Assembly: GCA_963822985.1 (NCBI GenBank)
Contig: CAWGJU010000013.1
Span: 186,001-250,000, forward strand
DNA length: 64,000 nt
From: Thermohalobaculum sp963822985
GTDB lineage: Bacteria > Pseudomonadota > Alphaproteobacteria > Rhodobacterales > Rhodobacteraceae
Reading direction: 5' to 3'
In this document: positions 8,470-17,183 of the stretch, piece after piece
Layout: each line of letters opens with the position of its first letter
How positions within the stretch are numbered: the stretch's first letter is position 1
Notes under the pieces: model-generated
The model's input: only the letters and a program-made list of their open reading frames with translations
Told to the model about the DNA's origin: nothing
Databases searched by the model: none
Made by a program: the position numbers and the translations under genes

Positions 8470-9255
8470 TCAGCCGACGCAGGCCTGTCGCGTCCCGCCG
8501 ACCCTTGACGGATGCGGTTGCGCGAGGGCCCCATCGGGGGCCGATCCCTGAATGCCCGATCCGCCCGCCGTGCCCGGGGCCGGGGCGACGCTCGGCCCAT
8601 CGCCGTCATCCGTCGCCCGGGCCACCATCAGCTCGGAGATCATCCGATCGAAGGCGAACTGCAGGATCTCGGTGCGCCCCTTGAGCTGGGCTGCCGAAAT
8701 CGAGAACTGCTCGCCGGCGCAGGCGCGCTGATCGTCGAGAACCGCCCGCAGATACGAGTTCAGGTTGACGAGCGGCAGGTAGAGATGGGCCAGCATCTCG
8801 TCGAACAGCCTGTCGACGCTGACGCGCCCGCCGAGATCGCAAAGCACGTCGCGGCCGGCGGCCAGGCGTGCATCGGCCTGCCCCAGCCTCAGCAGCGCGA
8901 GCGCACTGCCCGTGACGCGGCGCAGGCGGATGGTGAACCTTCGCAAGCCATCCTCGAACGTCTGGGCAAAGAGCGTGTAACCCTCGATCCCGAGCCCGTG
9001 AACGTGGATGCGGAAGTCCGGAACGTTGACGATCTGCGTATCCGGGCCGACGGAAAGGCAGATGCCGCGGACCGCCCGCGCGAAGTCAGGCTGGAAGATC
9101 TCCTCGATGACCTGCGCCCTTCTGGCACATAACTGCATGTTCAAAAGTCCGATGCGCAAGTCGACCGACAATGGCCGCAAGCTGCCGCAGTCACTTTCGG
9201 CGATCGAGATCGCGATGTGGTCGGCTGCCGCTGGGGCGGACAGATCAAAGCCCAT
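8470..9255 (-). CDS. protein of unknown function
   Basis: A 261-residue protein I do not recognise. It has no signal peptide or membrane segment. The middle (residues about 55 to 190) reads like a folded alpha/beta domain, with FRIHVHGLGIEGYTLF and an LFDEMLAHLYLPLVNLNSYL helix; the last 45 residues are Gly/Ala/Pro-rich and probably disordered. Codon positions show the strong third-position GC of neighbouring real genes, and the upstream region is more AT-rich, as expected of a promoter. The long disordered end could also hide a small frame error near the 3' end. Function unknown. Confidence 0.55.
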   Translation of the reverse strand: MGFDLSAPAAADHIAISIAESDCGSLRPLSVDLRIGLLNMQLCARRAQVIEEIFQPDFARAVRGICLSVGPDTQIVNVPDFRIHVHGLGIEGYTLFAQTFEDGLRRFTIRLRRVTGSALALLRLGQADARLAAGRDVLCDLGGRVSVDRLFDEMLAHLYLPLVNLNSYLRAVLDDQRACAGEQFSISAAQLKGRTEILQFAFDRMISELMVARATDDGDGPSVAPAPGTAGGSGIQGSAPDGALAQPHPSRVGGTRQACVG

Positions 9256-9529
9256 TGCTTCCTCGGCTTGTATTCTGTATTCGAGCGGGACAGTGGCGTT
9301 TCGCCATAAAGATCACGTAAATTCGGCTGAATATTCCCTGCGTCATTTTGGGCCGGCGGCGGGCCGGACAGCGAGCCGACGGGCGGCCGACGGGCGGGTC
9401 GGTTGCCGATCTTCTCGACCACGTCGCGGCGACCGCCCACCCTTCAGCCATCTCGTCATCGTGCTCGACGGCGCCGGAAGGCACACCGCCAGCGACCTCC
9501 GATCAGAACCGCTCTGGCCGCAAGACGCG

Positions 9530-10288
9530 CTAGTTGCGCTGCTGACGCAGGATCCTCTCGACGGACGCGCCCGTCTCGGCCGAGCGGGCCTCGGCCGCCG
9601 CGACGCGCCCGCGCAGCGCCTCGACGCTTTCGCCCGTGCGCCGATAGGGCAGCCAGCGCTGCAGCGGGTCGGGCGGCCCCGCCTCGGCCGCGCGCTCGCG
9701 CTCGGCCTGGCGGCGGTCGATGCGGTCCATCGCGCGCATCCGCTCGAGGTCGAAATCCGCGGCGGCCTGTCGGTCGAGTCGGTCAGCCGCGCCGGCGACC
9801 CGCCGGTCGGCCAGACGCGCGCGGTCGAGCGCGCGGCGGGTCTGGAGCTGCTCGTGGCGGCGGAGCGCGTCGGCGCGATCATAGGGGCCGGTGAAGACCG
9901 GTTCGCGGTCCAGCCATTCGGCCGAGCGCAGCTCGCGCTGCTGCCGGGCGAGGTCGCGCCGGGCCCAGACGGCCTCGCGCTCCGCGATCTCGAGCGACTG
10001 CCGCTGGCGGAGCAGCTGAGCCCCGCGCCGTGCGCTCTGCTGCGCCGACAGGCTGCCGGCGAGCATGCGCTGGCGCGCCAGCTCGGCCTCGAAGATCGCC
10101 CGATCCTCGGCACGGGCCGCGGCGACCTCCTCGGGGGTCACGTCGAGCAGATCGACGGTCGCGGCGCGGTCGAGCTGGCTGGGGCGGTAGACGGTCGAGT
10201 AATCCCGGTCGCCGGCCGGCTGACAGGCCGCCGTGGCGCCCAGCGCGAGCGCCAGAATGGGCATCAGGGCGACCATGCGCGGGGGCAT
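9530..10288 (-). CDS. lipoprotein with long Arg/Ala-rich coiled coil, unknown function
   Basis: A 252-residue protein that starts with a signal peptide and lipobox (LALGATAACQPAG; lipidated Cys at about residue 22). The mature chain opens with YSTVYRPSQLDRAATVDLLDVTPEEV and then runs as nearly unbroken charged helix, rich in Arg, Ala, Glu and Gln, through residue 250. This suggests an extended coiled-coil lipoprotein anchored to a membrane and reaching into the periplasm. No enzyme motif is visible. The gene stands alone, divergent from the Rieske gene. Confidence 0.6.
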   Translation of the reverse strand: MPPRMVALMPILALALGATAACQPAGDRDYSTVYRPSQLDRAATVDLLDVTPEEVAAARAEDRAIFEAELARQRMLAGSLSAQQSARRGAQLLRQRQSLEIAEREAVWARRDLARQQRELRSAEWLDREPVFTGPYDRADALRRHEQLQTRRALDRARLADRRVAGAADRLDRQAAADFDLERMRAMDRIDRRQAERERAAEAGPPDPLQRWLPYRRTGESVEALRGRVAAAEARSAETGASVERILRQQRN

Positions 10289-10451
10289 CGGATCCTCCTA
10301 AGCTCGTCGCGATGCAACTGGCCCCTGCGGCATCCGGTTGCAAGGCGCCGTCCGAATCCGCGGTCCGATTCCGACGACAGGGAGTCGCGCAGGGATCAGA
10401 CCCGGGGGCGCGCCGGGACTATCGCGCAGGGAGGAAATCCCGGAGGCCGCC

Positions 10452-11609
10452 ATGACTCTGCCCTTTGACCTCGGTTCCGTCACCCGGCCGGTTGCCACGG
10501 CGCGCGGGCTGCCGAACCCGTTTTATGTCGACCCAGCGGTGTTCGAGGCCGAGAAGGAGCGGATCTTCTTCCGCAACTGGGCGGCGCTCGGCTTTGCCAG
10601 CGACGTGCCCGGTCCGGGTGATGCGCGTCCCGTCGACTTCCTCGGCCAACCGCTGCTGATGGTGCGCGACAAGGCGGGGCAGCTGCGCGTCTTCCAGAAC
10701 GTCTGCCGGCACCGCGGCATGATCCTGGTGGCCGAGCCCTGCATCATCGAGCGGGCGATCCGCTGCCCCTATCATTCCTGGTGCTACGAGCTCGACGGGC
10801 GCCTGCGCACGACGCCGCATGTCGGCGGCCCGGGGCGGAACCGGCATGACGAGATCCACCGCGATGAGCTGGGGCTGATAGAGGTGCGCAGCCACGAATG
10901 GCTGGGCGTGGTCTTCGTCAACCTGGACGGGCAGGCGCCGGCCTTCGAGGAGGCGAACGCCGCGCTGCTTGCGCGCTGGGCCGAGTTCGACCGCCCCCTG
11001 CACCATGGCGGGCCCGAATCGGCCTTCGGCCTGGAAATCGCGGCGAACTGGAAGCTGGCGGTCGAGAACTATTGCGAAAGCTACCACCTGCCCTGGGTGC
11101 ATCCGGGGTTGAACAGCTATTCCCGGCTCGAGGACCATTACCACATCGAGGAGCCGGGGCGCTTCTCGGGCCAGGGAACGCTCGCCTACCGGCCGATGCT
11201 GATGGCCGATGCGACGGGGGCCGGGCGGCGGTTTCCCGTCTTCCCGGACCTGTCGGCGAAGTGGGGCGAGGGCGCCGAATACGTCGCGCTCTACCCCAAC
11301 GTCCTGCTCGGCGTGCACAAGGACCACACCTTCGCCATGCTGCTGCAGCCGGTCAGCCACGACCGGACGGTCGAGCATGTCGGGATCTGGTACGCCGACC
11401 CGGAGGTGACGGGCGGAGCCTGGGCCGAGATGCGCGCGGCGAACGCGGGCATGTGGCGCGAGGTCTTCGCCGAGGACGTCTTCGTGGTCGAGGGCATGCA
11501 GAAGGGACGGCACGCAAGCGGCTTCGACGGCGGCAAGTTCTCGCCCGTGATGGACAGCCCGACGCATTGCTTCCACGATTGGGTCGCCCGCCAGATGACC
11601 GCCGCCTGA
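10452..11609 (+). CDS. Rieske aromatic-ring/betaine-type oxygenase alpha subunit
   Basis: A 385-residue non-haem iron oxygenase. The Rieske [2Fe-2S] ligands are Cys85-x-His87 (NVCRHRGM) and Cys105-x2-His108 (RCPYHSW). The SRPBCC catalytic domain carries the mononuclear iron site NYCESYHLPWVHP with His212 and His217. Overall layout matches the glycine betaine/carnitine monooxygenase and ring-hydroxylating dioxygenase family. The ATG at 10452 is preferred over upstream in-frame codons because GGAGG sits six bases before it. The dimethylglycine-dehydrogenase-like flavoprotein 1.5 kb downstream favours an N-methylated amine as substrate, but an aromatic acid is possible. No reductase partner is adjacent. 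Confidence 0.88.
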   Translation: MTLPFDLGSVTRPVATARGLPNPFYVDPAVFEAEKERIFFRNWAALGFASDVPGPGDARPVDFLGQPLLMVRDKAGQLRVFQNVCRHRGMILVAEPCIIERAIRCPYHSWCYELDGRLRTTPHVGGPGRNRHDEIHRDELGLIEVRSHEWLGVVFVNLDGQAPAFEEANAALLARWAEFDRPLHHGGPESAFGLEIAANWKLAVENYCESYHLPWVHPGLNSYSRLEDHYHIEEPGRFSGQGTLAYRPMLMADATGAGRRFPVFPDLSAKWGEGAEYVALYPNVLLGVHKDHTFAMLLQPVSHDRTVEHVGIWYADPEVTGGAWAEMRAANAGMWREVFAEDVFVVEGMQKGRHASGFDGGKFSPVMDSPTHCFHDWVARQMTAA

Positions 11610-11611
11610 AA

Positions 11612-11893
11612 TTGGGCGCGAGGTCGAAGGCGGCTCCCTCCCCCCTTGCGGGGGAGGGATGGGGAGGGGGGCGCGCCGCGCTCGACGCCTCAGTTCTGGC
11701 CGCCCATGCCGCGGGCGACCAGCGGGACCTGGCGCGGCTTTACGCCCAGGCCGGCGACCTGGCCGAGGCGGCGGGCGAGATCGACGCCGCCTGCTTCTAC
11801 TTCACCCACGCCTATGTCTTCGCGCTGGCCGCCGGGGCGGCCGAGGCGGACGCGTTGCACGCCCGCCTGCTGGCGCATGGGCGCGAGGAGTAG
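11612..11893 (+). CDS. small conserved protein of unknown function, start disturbed by a repeat
   Basis: The core, from ALDASVLAAHAAGD to ALHARLLAHG, reads as a helical two-repeat domain of about 70 residues (LARLYAQAGDLAEAAGEIDAACFYFTHAYVFALAAG). It resembles a small tail protein that I recall seeing behind oxygenase genes in alphaproteobacteria. No ATG or GTG lies where the family would start. The nearest in-frame start is TTG at 11612, and it would add about 24 residues encoded by the C-run/G-run repeat. The start coordinate is therefore a guess; the stop is firm. Confidence 0.5.
   Translation: MGARSKAAPSPLAGEGWGGGRAALDASVLAAHAAGDQRDLARLYAQAGDLAEAAGEIDAACFYFTHAYVFALAAGAAEADALHARLLAHGREE
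11634..11671. repeat. C-run/G-run palindromic repeat, copy 1
   Basis: A pyrimidine-rich arm (CCCTCCCCCTTGC) is followed by GGGGGAGGG, ATGGGG and AGGGGG, so the left arm can pair with either G block. It is nearly identical to the copy at 34941 and related to that inside cobB at 31511. It lies between the Rieske gene and the small downstream gene and overlaps the likely start of the latter. Confidence 0.7.
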
Positions 11894-11916
11894 CGCGCGG
11901 CCGCTGCCCCTCGCCG

Positions 11917-12120
11917 TCACCGCAGCGGCGCATCCCAGAACGGCCGTGCCGCTTCCCGGTGCGCCTCCTCGCGGGTCAGGCCGATGTCGTTCAGCATGTG
12001 GTCGTCCAGCTCGAGCAGCTGCAGCCGCTCGCGCCGCATGCGCCACCAGCGCGCCGGCGACGGCAGGCGCAAATGCGGAAGATCGCGGGCGACGGGCAGG
12101 GCCGAGAGCAGGGCATGCAT
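11917..12120 (-). CDS. DUF1127 family small Arg-rich protein
   Basis: A 67-residue basic protein. The C-terminal half carries the DUF1127 signature RLQLLELDDHMLNDIGLTRE, preceded by the Arg/Trp-rich helix ARWWRMRRE. DUF1127 proteins in alphaproteobacteria bind RNA or affect phosphate and carbon regulation in the few cases studied. The ATG at 12120 is chosen because AAGGAG lies eight bases upstream; an earlier in-frame ATG at 12162 lacks this. It is divergent from the WYL regulator and shares its 165-base upstream region, which holds two operator-like palindromes. Confidence 0.83.
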   Translation of the reverse strand: MHALLSALPVARDLPHLRLPSPARWWRMRRERLQLLELDDHMLNDIGLTREEAHREAARPFWDAPLR

Positions 12121-12189
12121 GGCGGTTTCTCCTTCACGAACGGCCAGATGGTGGGTCGTCATCTGCGAGAAGGATTAAGGAAGGCCTCC

Positions 12190-12248
12190 TGACAGCGTGC
12201 CGTCAGGACCCTCCGCAAGCTCCTGACAGCGTGCTGTCAGGAGCTTGC
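12190..12248. promoter_or_regulatory. tandem operator-like palindromes between divergent DUF1127 and WYL regulator genes
   Basis: Two copies of a 16-base site occur: TGACAGCGTGCCGTCA at 12190-12205 and the perfect-armed TGACAGCGTGCTGTCA at 12224-12239, 34 bases centre to centre, about three helical turns. The second lies inside a longer inverted repeat at 12215-12248 with 14-base perfect arms and a six-base centre. Position just ahead of an HTH regulator gene and the spacing argue for an autoregulatory operator. The long arms could alternatively form a hairpin in RNA. Confidence 0.6.
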
Positions 12249-12285
12249 GGCTAGGATGGCGGGGCCAAGCATTCCGGGGGTTCCG

Positions 12286-12969
12286 ATGCGCCGCGCCGAC
12301 CGCCTGTTCGACATCATCCAGCTCATGCGTCGCAACAAGCTGGTGCGCGCGCAGGATCTGGCGCGCGAGCTCGAGGTGTCGGAGCGGACCGTCTATCGCG
12401 ACATCGCGGCGCTGATCGCCTCGGGCGTGCCGATCGAGGGCGAGGCGGGGGTGGGCTACATCCTGCGCGGCGAGCTCGACCTGCCGCCGCTGATGTTCGG
12501 CGAGGAGGAGATCGAGGCGCTGGTGCTGGGCGCCCGCATCGTCGAGGGCTGGGCCGATCCGGGGCTGGCCCAGGCGGCGAGCCGGGCTCTGGCCAAGGTC
12601 GAGGCGGTGCTGCCCGAGCGGCTGCGCGACTATATGGACGGCGTGCCGCTGGCCGCGCCGCGCGACCACTGGGCGGCGCCGGTCGAGATCGACATCGCCG
12701 AGTTGCGCCGCGCGATCCGCGAGCGGCAAAAGGTGGCGTTCACCTACCAGGCCAAGCGCGGCGACGTGACCGAGCGCACGGTGCGCCCGCTGCTGCTGTC
12801 GTTCTATGGCGCGGTCTGGAACCTGACGAGCTGGTGCGAAATGCGCGGCGACTTCCGCACCTTCCGGCTGGACGGCGTGCACGATGCGCGCTTCCTGGAC
12901 GAGCGCTTCGAGCCCGAGCCGGGCCGGACGCTGGCCGACCTGTTGGCGCGCCCGGCAGAGCTTCGCTGA
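12286..12969 (+). CDS. YafY/WYL-domain transcriptional regulator
   Basis: A 227-residue regulator starting MRRADRLFDIIQLMRR, the standard opening of the YafY family. A DeoR-like winged helix-turn-helix (RAQDLARELEVSERTVYRDIAAL) is followed by a short linker and the WYL ligand-binding domain (RQKVAFTYQAKRGDVTERTVRPL, WNLTSWCEMRGDFRTFRLD), then a short C-terminal arm. The ATG at 12286 is preferred to 12256 because GGGGG lies six bases upstream and the product matches the family start. Tandem palindromes just upstream probably mediate self-control. The flavoprotein gene begins about 100 bases downstream. Ligand unknown. Confidence 0.88.
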   Translation: MRRADRLFDIIQLMRRNKLVRAQDLARELEVSERTVYRDIAALIASGVPIEGEAGVGYILRGELDLPPLMFGEEEIEALVLGARIVEGWADPGLAQAASRALAKVEAVLPERLRDYMDGVPLAAPRDHWAAPVEIDIAELRRAIRERQKVAFTYQAKRGDVTERTVRPLLLSFYGAVWNLTSWCEMRGDFRTFRLDGVHDARFLDERFEPEPGRTLADLLARPAELR

Positions 12970-13073
12970 AGGCTTCGCTGGAGGCTGTCGCGAATGCGGT
13001 GGAAGTTGGCGCGAATCCGGGCTGTGCTGCGCCCAATTCGCGCATCGGCGGCGCGATCCCGGGGGAGGAGCTG

Positions 13074-15482
13074 ATGAGAACTCATGCGCGCGTTGTGGTG
13101 ATCGGCGGCGGCGTCGTCGGCTGTTCGGTCCTGTACCACCTGACCAGGGCGGGCTGGACCGACATCTGCCTGATAGAACGGTCGGAGCTGACCTCGGGCA
13201 GCACCTGGCACGCGGCCGGCGGCTTTCACACGCTGAACGCCGACACCAACATGGCGGCGCTGCAGGGCTACACGATCCGGCTCTATCGCGAGCTCGAGCG
13301 GATCACCGGGCAAAGCTGCGGCCTGCACCATGTCGGCGGCATCACCATCGCGACCGACCGCGACCGGCTGGACTATCTGGTCGCCGAGCGCGCCAAGCAC
13401 CGCTACATGGGGCTCGACACTGAGATCATCGGCCCCGACGAGATCGCCCGGCGTTCGCCCATCACCAATGTCGAGGGCGTGGTCGGCGGGCTCTACGATC
13501 CGCTCGACGGGCACCTCGATCCATCGGGCACCACGCATGCCTATGCCAAGGCGGCCCGCATGGCCGGGGCCGAGATCATTCTGCGCAACCGGGTGACGGC
13601 ACTGACGCCCGCCGGGCGCGAATGGGACGTCGTCACCGAGCAGGGCACCATGCGGGCCGAGCACGTCGTCATCGCCGCCGGCCTCTGGGCGCGCGAGGTC
13701 GGCGCGATGGCCGGCGTCTACCTGCCGCTGCACGCCATGGAGCACCAGTATTTCGTCACCGACGACATTCCCGAGGTCTACGAGCGCGGCGAGGAGCTGC
13801 CGCATGTGATGGACCCCGCCGGCGAGACCTATCTGCGCCAGGAGGGCCGCGGGCTGGTCATCGGCATCTACGAGCAGAAGGCGGTGCCCTGGGCGGTGGA
13901 CGGGACGCCCTGGGATTTCGGCCACGAACTCTTGAACGACGACATGGACCGCGTGGCCGAGCCGCTGGAGGCGGCGTTCCGGCGCTATCCGGTGCTGGGG
14001 CGCGCCGGCATCAAGCGCGTCATCAACGGCCCCTTCACCTTCGCGCCCGACGGCAATCCGCTGGTCGGCCCGGTGCCCGGCAAGCCGGGCCTCTGGTCGG
14101 CCTGCGCGGTGATGGCGGGCTTTTCCCAGGGCGGCGGCGTCGGCAAGGCGCTGGCGGAGTGGATGACGGAGGGCGAGACCGAGACCGACATCTTCGCCAT
14201 CGACGTCGCCCGCTTCGGCGACTGGACGGGGCCGGACTGGACCAGGCTGAAGGTGACCGAGAACTACCAGCGGCGGTTCTCGATCGGCTATCCGAACGAG
14301 GAGCTGCCCGTCGGCCGCCCGCTGCGCACGACGCCCGCCTGGGGGATCTGGGAGGCGCAGCGCGCCGTCTGGGGCAGTGCCTACGGCATGGAGCACGTCA
14401 ACTATTTCTCGCCCGAGGGGCAGCCCCGGCACGAGACGCCGACCTTTCGCCGGTCGAACGCCTTCGATGCCGTCGCCGAGGAATGCCGCGCCGTGCGCGA
14501 GGCGGTCGGCATCAACGAGATCCACAATTTCGGCAAGTACCTGGTCAGCGGCCCAGATGCCGTCGACTGGCTGAACCGGATCATGGCGAACCGGGTGCCC
14601 GAGCCGGGCCGCATCGCGCTGACGCCGATGCTGAGCCCGCGCGGCCGCATCATCGGCGACTTCACCATGGCGCGGCTGGGGCCGGACCGCGTACAGCTGA
14701 CGGCCAGCTTCTCGGCGCAGGCCTACCACATGCGCTGGTTCGGCATGCAGATGGAGGACGGGGTCGCGGTCGAGAACGTCTCGACCAAGCTGCTCGGCTT
14801 CCAGATCGCCGGGCCCTATGCCCGCGAGCTGCTCGCGCGCGTGACGGGGCGCGACGTCTCGACCGCTGCGATCCCGTTCCTGTCGGTCACCGAGGCGGCA
14901 GTCGGGCACTTGCCCGTCCGGGTGCAGCGGATCAGCTACACGGGCGATCTCGGCTACGAGATCTATTGCGCGGCCGAGCACCAGGTCGGACTCTATCTGG
15001 CGCTGGCCGAGGCGGGGCGCGACCTCGGCCTGAAGCCCTTCGGCATGCGGGCGATGATGTCGCTGCGCCTGGAGAAGTTCTTCGGCAGCTGGCTGCGCGA
15101 GTTCAAGCCGGACTACACGCCGGCCGAGACGGGCCTGGACCGGTTCATCAATTGGAAGAAGAACGACTTCGTCGGGCGCGCCGCGGTGGCGCGCGAGCGC
15201 GAGACGCCGCCGGCGCGCAAGCTGGTGCCGCTGCTGGTCGAGGCGGACGACGCCGATGCCGTCGCCTGGGAGCCGATCTTTGATGGCGAGGAGGTCGTGG
15301 GGTTCGTCACGTCCGGCGGCTATGCGCACCATGCGAGGCAATCGGTCGCCATGGGGCTCGTGCCGCGCGAGCGGGCCGAGAACGGAGCCGCGTTCACGAT
15401 CGAGATCCTGGGCCAGCGGCGCCCGGCCGTGATCGCGACGACGCCGCTGGTCGACGCCGATGGCGCGCGGATGCGCGGCTGA
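13074..15482 (+). CDS. dimethylglycine dehydrogenase-like FAD oxidoreductase with GcvT folate domain
   Basis: An 802-residue two-part enzyme. Residues 6-400 form a DAO-type FAD domain with VVVIGGGVVGCSVLYHL and SGSTWHAAGGFH, where His is the usual site of covalent FAD. A short FAO_M-type linker (WGIWEAQRAVWG) leads to the aminomethyltransferase (GcvT) folate domain from about residue 430, with ISYTGDLGYEIY and a C-terminal barrel ending VATTPL-like. Such proteins oxidise dimethylglycine, sarcosine or similar N-methyl amines and pass the C1 unit to tetrahydrofolate. GGGGGAGGAG precedes the ATG. Pairing with a Rieske oxygenase suggests stepwise demethylation, but the exact amine is unproven. 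Confidence 0.88.
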   Translation: MRTHARVVVIGGGVVGCSVLYHLTRAGWTDICLIERSELTSGSTWHAAGGFHTLNADTNMAALQGYTIRLYRELERITGQSCGLHHVGGITIATDRDRLDYLVAERAKHRYMGLDTEIIGPDEIARRSPITNVEGVVGGLYDPLDGHLDPSGTTHAYAKAARMAGAEIILRNRVTALTPAGREWDVVTEQGTMRAEHVVIAAGLWAREVGAMAGVYLPLHAMEHQYFVTDDIPEVYERGEELPHVMDPAGETYLRQEGRGLVIGIYEQKAVPWAVDGTPWDFGHELLNDDMDRVAEPLEAAFRRYPVLGRAGIKRVINGPFTFAPDGNPLVGPVPGKPGLWSACAVMAGFSQGGGVGKALAEWMTEGETETDIFAIDVARFGDWTGPDWTRLKVTENYQRRFSIGYPNEELPVGRPLRTTPAWGIWEAQRAVWGSAYGMEHVNYFSPEGQPRHETPTFRRSNAFDAVAEECRAVREAVGINEIHNFGKYLVSGPDAVDWLNRIMANRVPEPGRIALTPMLSPRGRIIGDFTMARLGPDRVQLTASFSAQAYHMRWFGMQMEDGVAVENVSTKLLGFQIAGPYARELLARVTGRDVSTAAIPFLSVTEAAVGHLPVRVQRISYTGDLGYEIYCAAEHQVGLYLALAEAGRDLGLKPFGMRAMMSLRLEKFFGSWLREFKPDYTPAETGLDRFINWKKNDFVGRAAVARERETPPARKLVPLLVEADDADAVAWEPIFDGEEVVGFVTSGGYAHHARQSVAMGLVPRERAENGAAFTIEILGQRRPAVIATTPLVDADGARMRG

Positions 15483-15566
15483 GCCGGTAGGTGGGCGCGG
15501 GCGCCCGCCATGGGCCCGGCTGAGGTCGAGCGGGGCGGGCGAGCCGCGCCCCGAGCTCGCCCCGAA

Positions 15567-16156
15567 CTACTTCTTCCCGCCAGCCTTGGCGGCAGACTTC
15601 GCCGTTTGCCTTGAAGCCGCAGCGGCAGGCTTCGCCGCCTTCCCGGGCTTCTTCGCCGCCGCCGCTGGCTTCGCTGCCTTGGCCACCTTCTTGGGCGCGG
15701 CGGGCTTCGTCGCCTTGGCGAGCTTCTTCGGCGCCTCGGCCGCCGGCCTGGCCGCTTTGACTGCCTTGGTGCCTTGGTTGCCTTCGTTGCCTTTGGCGCA
15801 GAAGCAGCAGCCTTCGCCGCCTTGCCTGGCTTCTTGGCCGCAGCAGCAGCGGGCTTCGCCGGCTTGCTCGCCGGCTTGCTCGCAGTCTTCGGCGCCGCCA
15901 TGGCGGGGGCCGCCTTGCTCGCCTTCTTGGCCGCGGCCTTCGGCCTTGCTGCGGTGCTCTTCTCCGTCGTCACGACGGTCAGCTTCGGCGTCTTCTTCGC
16001 CGGCTTGGCCGCGACCGGGGGCTTGGCCACCCCGCTCGCCTTCATCGGGGCGACGGCCGCAAGCTTGGCCGTTTTCGCCCTGGGCTTCCTGGCGACCTTG
16101 CCCGTCTCAGGGGCCGCCTTCTTCGTGGTGGGTTCCGCAGTCGTCCTTCGAGCCAT
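15567..16156 (-). pseudogene. histone H1-like Lys/Ala/Pro-rich protein, frameshifted
   Basis: The first 130 residues are low-complexity Lys-Ala-Pro sequence (TTKKAAPETGKVARKPRAKTAK and similar), like bacterial histone H1 homologues and HU tails that bind DNA without strict sequence preference. One base appears missing near 15770, inside a run of AAGGCAACC units. After it the original frame turns Arg/Pro-rich, while the neighbouring frame continues the KAAKPAAAAKKPGK pattern to a TAG at 15567, ending AKAGGKK. The repaired protein would have about 196 residues. Slippage in the repeated units, or a base-calling error there, explains the break. No folded domain is visible. Confidence 0.7.
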
Positions 16157-16260
16157 CTCGATTGTCCCGGATCTGTGCTCGACACAATTGCCGATAACAA
16201 TCCCATTACAAAGATGATCTTAACGGAAGGCAAACGCCGACGATCTCGTTGCCGAGCGCC

Positions 16261-17079
16261 CTATTCGGTGAAATCCGAGTGGATGTACCAGTCGTCGAAG
16301 CGACTGAATTCTGGGAAGCGACGGACGTAACCATGGCGCTCCATCAGCTCGTGGATGGCCTGCCGTTCGGGCGTGAAGTTGTGCTCCACCGTCCACAGAG
16401 CGACGCGGCGCCGCCCGAAATGGAAAGCCTCCAGAATGGCGCGCTCGGCGCCTTCTGTATCGACGGATACATAGTCGATATGATCCGGCGCCGCATGCCG
16501 ATCGAGAAGGTCGTTCAGGGAAACGGTCGGGACGGCGATCTCGCGGGAGACTGTGCGGCGGCCCTCGCGCTCGAAGATATCGTCGGGGGCGATGCCGGCG
16601 AGCCGCGAGAAGGCCGGCTTCTGGGTGCAGAGGAACGTCTGGGTCTCGCCCGTGCGCGACCAGACGCAATCGTGGTCGATGGCGGCCGACCGCTCGCGGC
16701 GGAGGCGCCGGTGAAAGGTGGGGTTGGGCTCGGCCAGGATGCCGGTCCAGCCATGGCGCCTTTCCAGCAGCTGGGTGTTCGACATCGTCACGCCGTTGCC
16801 GGCGCCGAACTCGACGAAATAGCCGCCCCCCTTGCTCCGCAGCTCGTGCAGCACCCACAGATCCTGCATGATCTGGGATTGCGAGAAGTGCGCGCGCGGC
16901 AGGGCGAAGGCGAAGAAGGCGTCGAGCGCGGCATGCTCGGGCGCCGCACCGTGCCGCCGCGTGCGCCGCGTGATGGCGAGCAGGCCCAGCATGGCGTCGG
17001 CGCGCGCGATCGCGACATCCGGGATGCCGCTTTCGCGCATCTGCGCCATCAGCGGGTTCGAGGCGTCGCTGTCGCTCAT
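16261..17079 (-). CDS. FkbM family methyltransferase
   Basis: A 272-residue SAM-dependent methyltransferase. The glycine-rich SAM loop is FVEFGAGNGVTMSNT, followed by ILAEPNPTFHRRL (acidic ribose-binding residue), and the FkbM hallmark DYVSVDTEGAERAILEAF lies near the C-terminus. FkbM enzymes O-methylate sugars or lipids of polysaccharides and natural products. ATG 17079 is preferred to 17133 because GAGGG lies nine bases upstream. No glycan cluster is nearby, so the target is open. Confidence 0.85.
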   Translation of the reverse strand: MSDSDASNPLMAQMRESGIPDVAIARADAMLGLLAITRRTRRHGAAPEHAALDAFFAFALPRAHFSQSQIMQDLWVLHELRSKGGGYFVEFGAGNGVTMSNTQLLERRHGWTGILAEPNPTFHRRLRRERSAAIDHDCVWSRTGETQTFLCTQKPAFSRLAGIAPDDIFEREGRRTVSREIAVPTVSLNDLLDRHAAPDHIDYVSVDTEGAERAILEAFHFGRRRVALWTVEHNFTPERQAIHELMERHGYVRRFPEFSRFDDWYIHSDFTE

Positions 17080-17183
17080 GGTCCGGCCCTCACCTTCCCG
17101 GGGCTCTAGCACACCGGGAGGCTGGGCCGCCAACCTTGCGACAGACGCCGCGCTCTGGACAATCCGAGCGCGGGCGGCCTTGG

